A program made the position numbers and the translations under genes. 64,000 nt of DNA from Hymenobacter metallilatus (GTDB lineage: Bacteria > Bacteroidota > Bacteroidia > Cytophagales > Hymenobacteraceae). How positions within the stretch are numbered: the stretch's first letter is position 1; every line of letters begins with the position of its first letter. Positions 1-8,480 of the stretch are shown here, piece after piece. Location: positions 62,001 through 126,000 of the forward strand of contig NZ_RWIS01000014.1 in assembly GCF_003944705.1 (NCBI RefSeq), read 5' to 3'. Under the pieces are notes generated by a model. The model was given only the letters and a program-made list of their open reading frames with translations, did not search any database and had not been told where the DNA came from.

Positions 1-477
1 GGTAACGTGTTCAGCGGGCAGGTATCGGGCAATAGCGGCAAATGGCTGAGCGAGCGATTCGGCAAGATTCTGCAGCGGCGCCAGAGCCTGAGCATCAACA
101 TGCGCGAGACGAGCACCAGCCTTTCCACGCAGATGGACAGCATGATTCCGGCTAGTACCATTGCCAACCTCACCCAGGGTAACTTCGTGGGAGCAGTGGC
201 CGACAACTTCGGCGAGGAAATCGACCAGAAGGTGTTTCACGCCCGCATCCAGGTAGACGTGAAGGCCGTAGCGGCGGAAGCCAGCGCCTACCAGCCCATC
301 CCTGATATTACCAGCTTTATCAATCCGGCGACGGGCAAGGACGAGGCCGAGGAGATGATTAAGGCCAACTTCAACCGGGTGAAAACGGACGTGAAAGAGC
401 TGTGCGCCCGCGAGCTGACCCGCATCAAGCAGGACCCAGCGTTGCGCCATCTGATTAAGGAAAAGGCCGAGCAGTAG
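1..477 (+). CDS. TraG/VirD4-family conjugative coupling protein, C-terminal part (5' end outside window)
   Basis: The reading frame is already open at base 1, so only the last 158 codons of a larger gene are visible. The fragment begins GNVFSGQVSG and continues with KWLSERFGKI, then a PASxIANLxxGxFVGxVADN segment and FHARI. This is the usual C-terminal end of the Bacteroidota TraG/MobC-type coupling proteins, the DNA-pumping ATPases that bring the relaxosome to the type IV secretion channel at the inner membrane. The Walker A and B motifs would lie upstream of the window and cannot be checked. Its neighbours on the same strand, the DUF3945/DUF4099 and toprim proteins, belong to the same kind of mobilisation region. 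The family call is fairly secure; whether the gene is intact is unknown. Confidence 0.8.
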   Translation, partial: GNVFSGQVSGNSGKWLSERFGKILQRRQSLSINMRETSTSLSTQMDSMIPASTIANLTQGNFVGAVADNFGEEIDQKVFHARIQVDVKAVAAEASAYQPIPDITSFINPATGKDEAEEMIKANFNRVKTDVKELCARELTRIKQDPALRHLIKEKAEQ

Positions 478-505
478 TATTTTCAGGTGCCAACACAAGA
501 GGTCA

Positions 506-2209
506 TTATGCGCAGATTATAGTGGGCAATATCATCTTGAAAAGGTTGGAGTTAGGTGCCGACTGAGGCACGTGTTGCTTTGTATAAAAGCGAGCAAAAA
601 CCTCAAACGGCGTAAGGCGATATTCTGGAAGTTGTGTATGTAGATGGTATTCATCCAGCATGGTGAACAGGTTCAGTAGGCCCTGAGCTAGGTAGTACTC
701 ACGGAGCTCAAAAAAGCTCAAGCTGATGAATGTTACTTCTTGGACTGTTGCAGCAGCCGGTACGCCGGTATTGAGAGCAGCGAACTGCGCCTTATATATT
801 TTGTTCACTCCTTCTGCTCCAAAGGAGTTGTCTGTATACACGACGACTGGATAAATTTCTAAGTCGTTGGGATGCGCATTATCGAAGGACACACCGTGAG
901 TCTTGATGTCCAATAGGGCGTTCCAAAGCTGCGTGATACCCTTCGGACTATTATGTTGGTTCGACACAAACTTCTTGTCAAGCTCGGTGTAGAGTGTCTT
1001 CTGGTCAGCACTGTTTTTTACGGCAGCGTTTAGCAGTACGTCCTTGAATTCAATCAAGCAAACCTTGTTGCCTTGTCGGATATAGGCATCGCACAGTTCT
1101 TGTCCGGTAGAGTTGCGGCAATCATCACCGAAAAACAGGACGGCTGTCGGAAATGCCTCCCGCAACACTATGGGTAAGTAAATGCCTTCAGTAAAGTTCT
1201 TGCCCTTGTCTGAGAGGAAATCCACTTTCACCTTTTTCATCTTCAGGAAAGCTGAAAAAGCGAATACTTGAGCTTTATAAAACTGGTCGATTAGAAAATT
1301 GATGTCGAGCAGCAGGTAGTGGCCTGGGCGCACCTCAACCAGAAATCTGTTTCGGAGCTGAGTGAAGCTATCGTCCTCTCGATAGGCTGTCGCACAGTTG
1401 TTAACGCACAGCGAGCGGATGAAAGCCTCATCTGCTTCACCATTCGCTAAGTAATCTTCAAGCAGTAAATGTTGCTGCAAATGATTTGTGCCAATACCTA
1501 CGGCCTGAAATAGTACCGACAGGTTTTTGAACATTCGCAAATAACCTGACACGTGCTGCTGGGCATAAAATTCTGCCATGAGTGGTCTATATACTGGGTG
1601 GCCCTCTAGGTACTCATAGAATTTAACCCCTCTTACTACTTGGTTGCTGAAATCCGTGGTTGAGGCGTAATCCTTTTGATACAGGAAATGCGGCAACATG
1701 ACGTCCTCCAAGCGGTCAGCCTCCGCCGCTTGCTGGATTGCTCCGGCAGGAATCTGTAGTTTATTGTTCGCATGCAGGTTGACGATAAGATAGGCGTCGA
1801 ATACCCGTTGGGCTTCGTTCGGATGCAAGTCGCGGCTAGGTAGGGTATTGTATGTTGAAAAAACTAACCCGTAGAAAAGCAGATTAGAGTAGCGCCAGAA
1901 CATTATGGGCTTATTGCCAGCTGCAAAAGCCTGCTTAATAACGGCCTCCCAGCGAGCAGTAGTAGCTGGCACGCACTTGTTCAGCAAATTGCTGGCTAAC
2001 CAAGCCTGCACCTTGTCAGCGTCATCGGAGTTTTCACTCAAATACAAATGCACGTTGAAACCGGCGGTGTAGGTCAGAAGCGTAGCCGAGGGAATTTCCG
2101 TCAGCAGTTGACGGGCATCTTCCAGCGTTTTTTCGGTGCCGTAAAACTGCTGATAGTCCAGCAGCAGTAGCAGTTGCATTCGGGTGTCGCTCACAGTATC
2201 AGAAGCCAA
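506..2209 (-). CDS. Hypothetical protein with a PD-(D/E)XK-like nuclease motif
   Basis: A 567-residue protein that I do not recognise as a known family. It has no signal peptide or membrane segment. Around residues 365-395 it reads LCDAYIRQGNKVCLIEFKD: an Asp, then a short loop, then a hydrophobic strand carrying ExK. This is the usual active-site arrangement of the PD-(D/E)XK nuclease fold. The N-terminal 350 residues look all-helical. The start may be the first Met or Met11 (MQLLLLL). The gene is clearly poorer in G+C than the flanking mobilisation genes and lies between them on the opposite strand, which suggests separate acquisition. Large unannotated proteins with this motif in mobile regions are often restriction or phage-defence components, but that role is inference. 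Confidence 0.6.
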   Translation of the reverse strand: MASDTVSDTRMQLLLLLDYQQFYGTEKTLEDARQLLTEIPSATLLTYTAGFNVHLYLSENSDDADKVQAWLASNLLNKCVPATTARWEAVIKQAFAAGNKPIMFWRYSNLLFYGLVFSTYNTLPSRDLHPNEAQRVFDAYLIVNLHANNKLQIPAGAIQQAAEADRLEDVMLPHFLYQKDYASTTDFSNQVVRGVKFYEYLEGHPVYRPLMAEFYAQQHVSGYLRMFKNLSVLFQAVGIGTNHLQQHLLLEDYLANGEADEAFIRSLCVNNCATAYREDDSFTQLRNRFLVEVRPGHYLLLDINFLIDQFYKAQVFAFSAFLKMKKVKVDFLSDKGKNFTEGIYLPIVLREAFPTAVLFFGDDCRNSTGQELCDAYIRQGNKVCLIEFKDVLLNAAVKNSADQKTLYTELDKKFVSNQHNSPKGITQLWNALLDIKTHGVSFDNAHPNDLEIYPVVVYTDNSFGAEGVNKIYKAQFAALNTGVPAAATVQEVTFISLSFFELREYYLAQGLLNLFTMLDEYHLHTQLPEYRLTPFEVFARFYTKQHVPQSAPNSNLFKMILPTIICA

Positions 2210-2421
2210 GTGGAAGTGCCGGTGTCAGGTAAGGCTGGACTGAATATAACTGTGCCATTCATGTAGGGTTTCGGTACCTCAACCCCTAATTCCGACCACT
2301 CGTCAAGTTTTTGCTCCGCGCCTACTGGTGGCCGATAGGTTTGCACAAGTCGAATTCCGGGCTGCCCATCCCCGTGCTAAGCGGTCAGGGTGGCTTTTTC
2401 CTTCCTCTATTCCACTTTCCA

Positions 2422-4221
2422 ATGGCTGAGCAAGATGACGAGATGACCCCAGCGCCGGTGCACCAGATGCAGGCCAGCGAAGCAGAAGAATCCTTGACTA
2501 ACGGGCAGGCCCAAACCCCACCACAACCCGTACCCCTGGCCGACGAGGTGGCTCTATCTCCAGGCGTTGCGCCGGCTGGGGATAAAGCTCCTGCGGCGTT
2601 GACACCCGATGAGCAGCCGAGCAAGGGCCCGCAGGCGCAGACCACAGCGGTAAGGGAGGGGCAGGAGGCCCCCACTGCCGACCCTGCTACCGATGCAATG
2701 GCTACAGCGCCCGTGGGCGAATTGCGCATCACCTGGCAGCAGAAGGGCGATGAGGTAGCCCCGCTGCTGGAAATGCGCGCTTACCTCGACCAACTCCGGG
2801 AAGCCGGCGTGGCCGTGGGCGCACTGCAGTTCGAGCGTAACCCGGCGGGCAAACTCACGGGGGGCTTTGCGGTCAGCTACGACCCCGAATCCAACAAACT
2901 GGGTCAGCTGGAGGCGACATTACAGGGCTTCCGGCAGATAGGGAATGGCGTGGGCGTGATGGAAAACCCGGAGCAGGCGGCCGCCCGCCGGCAGGAGGCG
3001 GGCTACGATGACAGCTATGAGCCCCCGCGCAGCAAGCAGGTGCGGCAGGCATTCGGCGCCGGGCAGTGGGACGCGCTGAGCGCCCAGCTCGCGGCCGTGC
3101 CCAAGCACGCGCTAACCGTCCCGGAGCAGGGGCAGCAGGCCGCAGCCGAGCAGCGCGTGCAGCAGCTGGCCCAGCAGCAGGGCAAGACCACCGAGCAGGT
3201 GCTGCGCGACGGGAAAAGCATTTTTGACATTGACACCAGCGGCAACCCGGCGTCAGCCTTTCTGAAGAACTTCTACGCCCATCTGAACGGCGGCCCAAAG
3301 ACCCGGCAGCACCTGGAAGTGGACTACGAGCAAACCCGCCAGGATTTGCAGGCGCGCCTGCTTCGCAAGGCAGGTACTGCCCAGGCGGAAGTTCTGCCCG
3401 ACCAGGCGCCAGCTGCCCTAGGTGCCCACGCAGTGGCCGTCGCCGACGCCGGCAAGCCGGCTCCGGCCGAGGTGGTAGCCCCGCCGGCCCCCAGTGCCCC
3501 GCCATTCCAGGCCAGCGACGTGCCGCAGCAGGTGCTGGCTTCGCTGGGCCTGACCCTGCAGATGCTGGAGCAGAGCGGGCAGCTGGAAAAGCTGCTGAGC
3601 GGGCGGCAAACCGACCTGCTGGCCATGCAGGTGACGGGCCGGCCGGATCAGGACCCCGTTCGGTTTGCGGGGAAGATGGTGCTGCGCCGCGAAGCTGACG
3701 GCACGGCCACCCTGAAAATGGAGTTGCCCCAGGCCCGGTTGGTGATTCCCAATGAGATTGGAGGGCTGCCATTCACGCCCGAGCAGCGGCAGCGGCTGGA
3801 AGCCGAGGGCAACGCCGGCCTGCTGCGCGGCCTAAAGGATGAGCAGGGCCGCACCTACAACGGCTACGTGGCCGTGGATAAGACCATGAACAAAGTAGTG
3901 ATTCTGCCCGAAGACAAGGTGACGCTGCACGATACTATTGCCGGCGTCAAGCTCACGCCCGAGCAGAGCCACGACCTGCGCGAGGGCAAAGTCGTGGCCC
4001 TGGCCGGCATGGCCAGCGGCGACGGTGGCCGGCAATTCGACGGCACCGTGCAGGTAAATGCTGCTAAGGCCTGCATCGAGGTGCGCCCCGCCGCGCATGA
4101 GCTAATCCAGCGCCAGGCGCCGCAGGTGCAGCAAGCGGTACCGGGTGCTACCAAGACGGTGGTGGCCACGCCGGCCAAGGAGCAAACGACGCAGGTGAAA
4201 ACCCGGGGGCCGCGCCACTAA
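2422..4221 (+). CDS. DUF3945/DUF4099-type mobile-element protein
   Basis: I place the start at the ATG of MAEQDDEMTPAP, giving 599 residues; an upstream in-frame start at 2311 would add an unlikely 37-residue leader. The first 120 residues are Pro/Ala/Gln-rich and probably disordered. Residues of about 365-570 (VPQQVLASLGLTLQML, then GRQTDLL, then VNAAKACIEV) match the DUF4099 helical motif followed by DUF3945 repeats as I know them from Bacteroidota mobilisation loci. The biochemical role is not known. Members commonly sit next to relaxase, topoisomerase and toprim genes, as here: the toprim gene begins 105 bp downstream beyond a terminator. The family call is good; function is unassigned. 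Confidence 0.75.
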   Translation: MAEQDDEMTPAPVHQMQASEAEESLTNGQAQTPPQPVPLADEVALSPGVAPAGDKAPAALTPDEQPSKGPQAQTTAVREGQEAPTADPATDAMATAPVGELRITWQQKGDEVAPLLEMRAYLDQLREAGVAVGALQFERNPAGKLTGGFAVSYDPESNKLGQLEATLQGFRQIGNGVGVMENPEQAAARRQEAGYDDSYEPPRSKQVRQAFGAGQWDALSAQLAAVPKHALTVPEQGQQAAAEQRVQQLAQQQGKTTEQVLRDGKSIFDIDTSGNPASAFLKNFYAHLNGGPKTRQHLEVDYEQTRQDLQARLLRKAGTAQAEVLPDQAPAALGAHAVAVADAGKPAPAEVVAPPAPSAPPFQASDVPQQVLASLGLTLQMLEQSGQLEKLLSGRQTDLLAMQVTGRPDQDPVRFAGKMVLRREADGTATLKMELPQARLVIPNEIGGLPFTPEQRQRLEAEGNAGLLRGLKDEQGRTYNGYVAVDKTMNKVVILPEDKVTLHDTIAGVKLTPEQSHDLREGKVVALAGMASGDGGRQFDGTVQVNAAKACIEVRPAAHELIQRQAPQVQQAVPGATKTVVATPAKEQTTQVKTRGPRH

Positions 4222-4259
4222 GCGGGCCAACTGCTTCCACGCCATCATCTATTCACCCC

Positions 4260-4292
4260 AAGCCCGGAAGCTCTTTTCCGGGCTTCTTTTTT
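4260..4292 (+). terminator. Intrinsic terminator after the DUF3945/DUF4099 gene
   Basis: A 10-bp stem, AAGCCCGGAA pairing with TTCCGGGCTT, has a 6-base loop and is followed directly by CTTTTTT. It lies 38 bp after the stop codon of the upstream gene and 34 bp before the toprim gene, so the latter probably has its own promoter or depends on read-through. Confidence 0.85.
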
Positions 4293-4326
4293 CTGGGCTG
4301 CCCCCGGTCTAACCCATCCCCAAGCC

Positions 4327-6399
4327 ATGGAACACGAGCTGACTTTTCAAAAAATCAAGGAGCGGGTGGAGTTGCCCGAGCTGCTGAGCCATTTCGGCTA
4401 CACCCTGAAAAAAGGCGAGCAGTTGGGCCGAGGCAAGTGGCATGTATTCGAGGGCGACGATACCCTGGTCGTGTTTAAGGGCCGGGGCGGTGACTGGATG
4501 TATTTCAACGCCCAGGATGACCGCGACAAGGGCAGCGTCATCGACTGGATGAAGAACCGGGTAAGCTCGGGACGAATTGCTGGCATTGCCCAGCTGCCGG
4601 GTCGTACTCTGTGGCAGGCAGTCAACGACCACTTCCGCGCCTACCTGAGCCTGCCCGAGCCGCAGCGGCCCCGGCTCGATTTGCCACCTATTGCCGAAAC
4701 CGCGCCCGGCGAGAAGTTCCACAGCATCTTCACTAAGGACTGCCGGCCGCTGGAAGACACCACCTACCTCGAAGGGCGGGGCATCAGCCTAGCTACGCTG
4801 CGGCACCCGCAGTTCGTCGGGCGCATACTCAACCACCGGCACACCGTGCAGCGGGCCGGGCTGCCGCCCAAAACCTACGTCAACACGGCCTTCCCGGCCT
4901 ACCACGAGGGGCGGGTAGTGGGACTGGAACTGAAAGGCGCAGGCTTCAAGGGGCAGGCGCCGGAAAGCCAGTTTTCCCGCTCCTTGTGGCTGAGCCGGCT
5001 GCCCGAGGGCCGGCCGGCGGCGGTGCTCGTAGTCAGCGAGTCAGCCCTCGATACGCTTTCCTATGCGCAGCTGCACCCCCAGGAAAGCGCCCTCTACGCT
5101 TCCACCGCCGGCACGCTCACCCAGAATAAGATTTTCGAGTTGAAACGGCTGCTGCGCGAGGAGCAGATTCCGGCCATCCGGGCTGCCTTTGACAATGACA
5201 CCCAGGGGCACCATTTCGACACGCGGCTCTTGGCAGGCCTGGCCAGCGACCAGAATCCGATGAAAGTGGTGCGCGAGCATGAGCACCAACTGACCGTCGA
5301 AATCGTGGCGCCCCAGCCGGCCGGCGTGCAGGCATTGAGCCGGCGGCTGCAGGCTTACAACGAGCAGACGAGTCAGCAGTTCAGTCAGGCTAATGGAGCC
5401 CCCGGTACGCCGGCCACGAGCCCGACCCTGCGCGATGAGCTAATACACTCTCAGAAGCTGGGCGCCCACACCTACCAGTTTCACCTGCCCATGAGCCCGG
5501 GGGCGCTGCACGCCTTCAATCAGGCGGCCAGCCAGACGCTGGCCTTCGAGCACCGGGTGGAACTCGTGAAAAGCCAGGGCAAGGACTGGAACCAGGATCT
5601 AAAGCAGGACCAGCTGCAGCAGGTGGTGCGGCGCGAGCTGGGTGACGTGGACGAGGACCAATACGGCTTCGGCCAGCAGCACTGGGACAATCCGGAAATA
5701 AGTGGCAGCGGGAAGATTGCCCAGCTGCACCAAGCCCAGGCCGAGGCCCGGACCCAAGGGGAGCGGCTGCTAGTGGTAGAGTTGCGCGAAAGCCGGGACG
5801 AAACGGCGCTGCTGCCCACCCTGCGCGAAAATCTGGAGCGCATCGGCCTGCACATCGACCACGCCACCCGGCAGCCGCCCGGTGTAGCCCGCGAAATACT
5901 AACGGAACTGACCCTGCGCTACCCCGTTCAATCACCCCAGTTGCCGGCCATCAGCGACGCAGTGGATGCGCTCCGGCAGAATCCCCGGGTCACGGTGGTA
6001 GAATCCGGGCAGGACGCGGTGGAGCGCCGGCAGCTGGCCGCCGCCCGGGAGCAGGAGCGCCAAGCTGGCCCGCCATTGCGGCCCAGTGACTCCCCCGCCC
6101 GTGATCAGGCCCGTCAGGACTTCATCGAGGCGGCGCGGCAGGTAGTCCGCGAGCTGCGCGTGTGCGCCGCCGGCTTGGAGGCCGCCCGGCTGCAGGAAGT
6201 CAGCAAGCAGCTGCTGACCCGGCCGGCGCTGACGGGTATCAACCAAGAGAATGTCGCAAGGGTTCTGGCGGTGGTGGATACGCTGGACACGCTGAAAGCC
6301 AGCCCCGCCGTACTGCAGTTGCGCCAAGCGGCGCAGCTGCTACATGCGCCCAAGCCCCCAGTTCCGGAAAACCGTCCCCGGACCAGCCCCCGGTGGTAG
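4327..6399 (+). CDS. Toprim domain-containing protein (mobile-element primase-like)
   Basis: A 690-residue protein. Residues 1-90 (TFQKIKERVELPELLSHFGY, then GGDWMYFNAQDD and GSVIDWM) resemble the N-terminal DUF3991-type module that replaces the CHC2 zinc finger in Bacteroidota plasmid primases; the zinc cysteines are absent. Residues of about 235-300 form a toprim fold: the acidic VSESALDTLSY element, then AAFDNDTQG carrying the paired Asp residues. The C-terminal half is long, helical and Gln-rich. The likely role is primer synthesis or another nucleic-acid reaction during plasmid replication or transfer. Together with the upstream DUF3945/DUF4099 gene it forms the usual mobilisation block. 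True primase activity cannot be read from the sequence. Confidence 0.75.
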   Translation: MEHELTFQKIKERVELPELLSHFGYTLKKGEQLGRGKWHVFEGDDTLVVFKGRGGDWMYFNAQDDRDKGSVIDWMKNRVSSGRIAGIAQLPGRTLWQAVNDHFRAYLSLPEPQRPRLDLPPIAETAPGEKFHSIFTKDCRPLEDTTYLEGRGISLATLRHPQFVGRILNHRHTVQRAGLPPKTYVNTAFPAYHEGRVVGLELKGAGFKGQAPESQFSRSLWLSRLPEGRPAAVLVVSESALDTLSYAQLHPQESALYASTAGTLTQNKIFELKRLLREEQIPAIRAAFDNDTQGHHFDTRLLAGLASDQNPMKVVREHEHQLTVEIVAPQPAGVQALSRRLQAYNEQTSQQFSQANGAPGTPATSPTLRDELIHSQKLGAHTYQFHLPMSPGALHAFNQAASQTLAFEHRVELVKSQGKDWNQDLKQDQLQQVVRRELGDVDEDQYGFGQQHWDNPEISGSGKIAQLHQAQAEARTQGERLLVVELRESRDETALLPTLRENLERIGLHIDHATRQPPGVAREILTELTLRYPVQSPQLPAISDAVDALRQNPRVTVVESGQDAVERRQLAAAREQERQAGPPLRPSDSPARDQARQDFIEAARQVVRELRVCAAGLEAARLQEVSKQLLTRPALTGINQENVARVLAVVDTLDTLKASPAVLQLRQAAQLLHAPKPPVPENRPRTSPRW

Positions 6400-6435
6400 G
6401 GGTTGCCAGGTGCCGGGCGTCGAGAAGTTCACTAG

Positions 6436-6735
6436 CTAACGAGGCAGGCTAGTTGCAGAAGCATTGACTGCTATCCGACACTCTTCAATTTCCCGCTGCC
6501 GCATCCGGAAGCGTAGCCACCCGGTGAGCAGCACAACGCCGGCAGCACCAACCGCCCAGTAGCCCAACGACCCGGCGCGCACCGGATGAAGCTGAATCAG
6601 GGCCAGACCGAAGCCCAGCATAGCCAGACTGGTGCGCACGTAGGTGAGAAACGTACGCTCATTGGCCATGCGGGTGCGGGCCGCGGCCAGGCCCTGCTGG
6701 TCATAGTTGGGCGGTAATGAAGGAAATGCAGGCAT
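6436..6735 (-). CDS. DUF202 (YidH-type) small membrane protein
   Basis: A 99-residue protein. The N-terminus carries ARTRMANERTFLTYVRTSL, the charged signature before the first membrane segment of DUF202 proteins, followed by two transmembrane helices (LAMLGFGLALIQL and GYWAVGAAGVVLLTGWL) and a basic tail. The molecular role of the family is unknown. The gene is the last of the minus-strand sulfur cluster, starting 39 bp after the stop of the SoxB-like gene, so it may be co-transcribed. Confidence 0.8.
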   Translation of the reverse strand: MPAFPSLPPNYDQQGLAAARTRMANERTFLTYVRTSLAMLGFGLALIQLHPVRAGSLGYWAVGAAGVVLLTGWLRFRMRQREIEECRIAVNASATSLPR

Positions 6736-6774
6736 GCGGAAGCAGTATATCGAAAGCCCGGGCTACCCCGGGCA

Positions 6775-8211
6775 TTATACCACTACGAACGTCGCGTGCG
6801 GATGAACGACCATGGGCCGGTGCTGGGTTAGATAGGCCCGCATAACGGCCACCACGTGCTGCCCGGTTTTGCGGCGGTTGCGGCCAAATTGAGGCGGTAC
6901 GCCTTGCGCGGTGATATACGCGGCCGTATAGGTTCGTCCCGGGTCCAAGGGCTGGTCTTTGATAAACACGGTTTGCAAGCGGCTGCCTTTGGGATTCTCG
7001 GCTTTGAAGTACGCTTTCAGGCCCAGGGCCCGCTTCACGTAGCCGCCCATCTGGTGCAGCGGGTTCTGGCTGTAGGTGCCTTCCAGGTTCTTCTCCAGCA
7101 TCTGGCGCAGCTCCGCGCCGGTGAGCTCGACCGTTTCAATCTCCGGGTCCATCGGCACCAGGTCGTAGAGGTCGTTGAGCTGCACCGGGCCGGGGGGGAT
7201 GGGCGCCCCGTAGCGCCAGCCGTTGGAGAAGTACAGGTCGGCGGGCACCAGCGCCCGGATGCTAGCGAGCAGAAAATCGTCGGCCGGGCATTCCACCGAC
7301 GTGCCCCGGTGCAGCCCGGTGGCGGTGACGCCCACGACCTCGCGCAGGCTGGCATAGGGCAGCAGGGCCGCGTCGATGCGCGCCTGCAGAGCCGGATCGG
7401 GCGTCAGGTCCGCGCTGACTTCCCGCAACTCATGGTCGTGGGCGGTGACGCGGCCGTTTTCCACGGTGAGCGTGAGGCGGCCGACAAAGGAGCCGTGGGC
7501 CCCGGACTGAATAACCAGACAGTCGCCCGCGCGGTAGGGTTCGTAGAGGCGGTTGTGGGTGTGGCTGCTCAGGCACACGTCCACGCCGGGGTGCGCCTGC
7601 AGCAGGGCCACGTCCTGCGGGAAGCCGCAGTGGGAAAGCAATACTACCAAGTCGGCGCGCTCCGTGCCGCGCAGTTCGGCCACGTAGCGGGGCAGCTCCG
7701 CCGTGCCATCGGTGAAGCGCAGGCCCTCACCGAAATGGGCCGGCATGGTCTTGTCGACGATGGGGCAGGCCAGGCCGATGACGCCCACGCGCAGGCCAGC
7801 CGTTTCGTAGACCTGATACGGCGGATACACCAACTCGCCCGAGGCTTTCTCATACACATTGGCGGCCAGCAGGGGGTAATTCAGCTGCTTAACCAACTGG
7901 CGCAGCCGGTCTGGTCCATAGGCAAAATCCCAGTGAGCCGTCATACCGGCCACGCCCAACTCGTTGAGGATAGGCACCAGAATCTCGCCCTGGGTATCCA
8001 CCACCGGCCGGGTGCCGTGAAACGTGTCGCCCCCGTCGAAGAGCAGGCTCGCCGGGTATTGCTGGCGCCACTGCTGCAGCAGGGTGGCAATGCGGGCGTA
8101 GCCTCCGCAAGGGCGGTACTCGGGGCCGGTAGGGCCGTAAAACAGCTCCTGGTGCAGATTCAGGTAGCCGTGCACGTCGTTAAGCTGGAAGAAGGAGAGG
8201 GTGGTAGCCAT
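6775..8211 (-). CDS. SoxB-like thiosulfohydrolase / 5'-nucleotidase-family metallophosphatase
   Basis: 478 residues with the two-domain architecture of the 5'-nucleotidase family. Metal-ligand motifs are present: NDVHG (D12, H14), FDGGDTFHG near 60, LSHCG and SSHTHN. Where ordinary family members have GNHE/D this protein has TAHWDFAYG, which matches the GHWEFT-type motif of SoxB, the di-manganese enzyme that releases sulfate from carrier-bound thiosulfonate. The C-terminal NPLHQMGGYVKR stretch also resembles SoxB. No signal peptide or Tat motif is visible, although SoxB is normally periplasmic. It sits in a cluster of sulfur-handling genes with no soxYZ, so the substrate is uncertain. Alternative: an ordinary nucleotidase with an atypical motif. 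Confidence 0.7.
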   Translation of the reverse strand: MATTLSFFQLNDVHGYLNLHQELFYGPTGPEYRPCGGYARIATLLQQWRQQYPASLLFDGGDTFHGTRPVVDTQGEILVPILNELGVAGMTAHWDFAYGPDRLRQLVKQLNYPLLAANVYEKASGELVYPPYQVYETAGLRVGVIGLACPIVDKTMPAHFGEGLRFTDGTAELPRYVAELRGTERADLVVLLSHCGFPQDVALLQAHPGVDVCLSSHTHNRLYEPYRAGDCLVIQSGAHGSFVGRLTLTVENGRVTAHDHELREVSADLTPDPALQARIDAALLPYASLREVVGVTATGLHRGTSVECPADDFLLASIRALVPADLYFSNGWRYGAPIPPGPVQLNDLYDLVPMDPEIETVELTGAELRQMLEKNLEGTYSQNPLHQMGGYVKRALGLKAYFKAENPKGSRLQTVFIKDQPLDPGRTYTAAYITAQGVPPQFGRNRRKTGQHVVAVMRAYLTQHRPMVVHPHATFVVV

Positions 8212-8285
8212 CAGGTGGGAAGGGTTGGGTAGGTAATTTGGAGCGTCAGGCCCAACTCGCGCTTATGCTGGCTCACGTAAAACGA

Positions 8286-8480
8286 TTAGGCTTTGGCGGC
8301 CAGAATTTTGTTCCAGTAGAGCTACGGCAAGGCGTAGCGCTTGAGCAGCCACATGGAATAGCGCTCTTGGGCCTACGCATCGTGCCCGTGGCCCTCCGGG
8401 GAGTCGATGCAGTAGACGGGCACCGGGGTCGTTTTCACGCGCAGCGTAGTAAGAGCTGGAACAGATAGGAGCTTAGCGGG
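8286..8480 (-). pseudogene. Degenerate coding remnant between the MFS and SoxB-like genes
   Basis: On the minus strand one frame reads like protein (VKTTPVPVYCIDSPEGHGHD, then ERYSMWLLKRYALP, then LYWNKILAAKA) but contains two internal TAG stops before its terminal TAA. The frame overlaps the last codons of the MFS gene in a different phase. The composition looks like a decayed C-terminal fragment of an unidentified protein. I cannot name the family. It could also be chance, given that high-GC DNA keeps frames open. Confidence 0.3.

Noticed and set aside
6856..8232. 458-codon plus-strand open frame
   Set aside because: It lies exactly antisense to the SoxB-like gene, whose metal motifs are intact. 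High GC content keeps such frames open and its translation has no domain.
8442..8480. Possible left Tn3 terminal repeat
   Set aside because: Only short words (GTAAGAG, CTTAGCGGG) match the right repeat; the rest does not align and GGGG is missing at the end.
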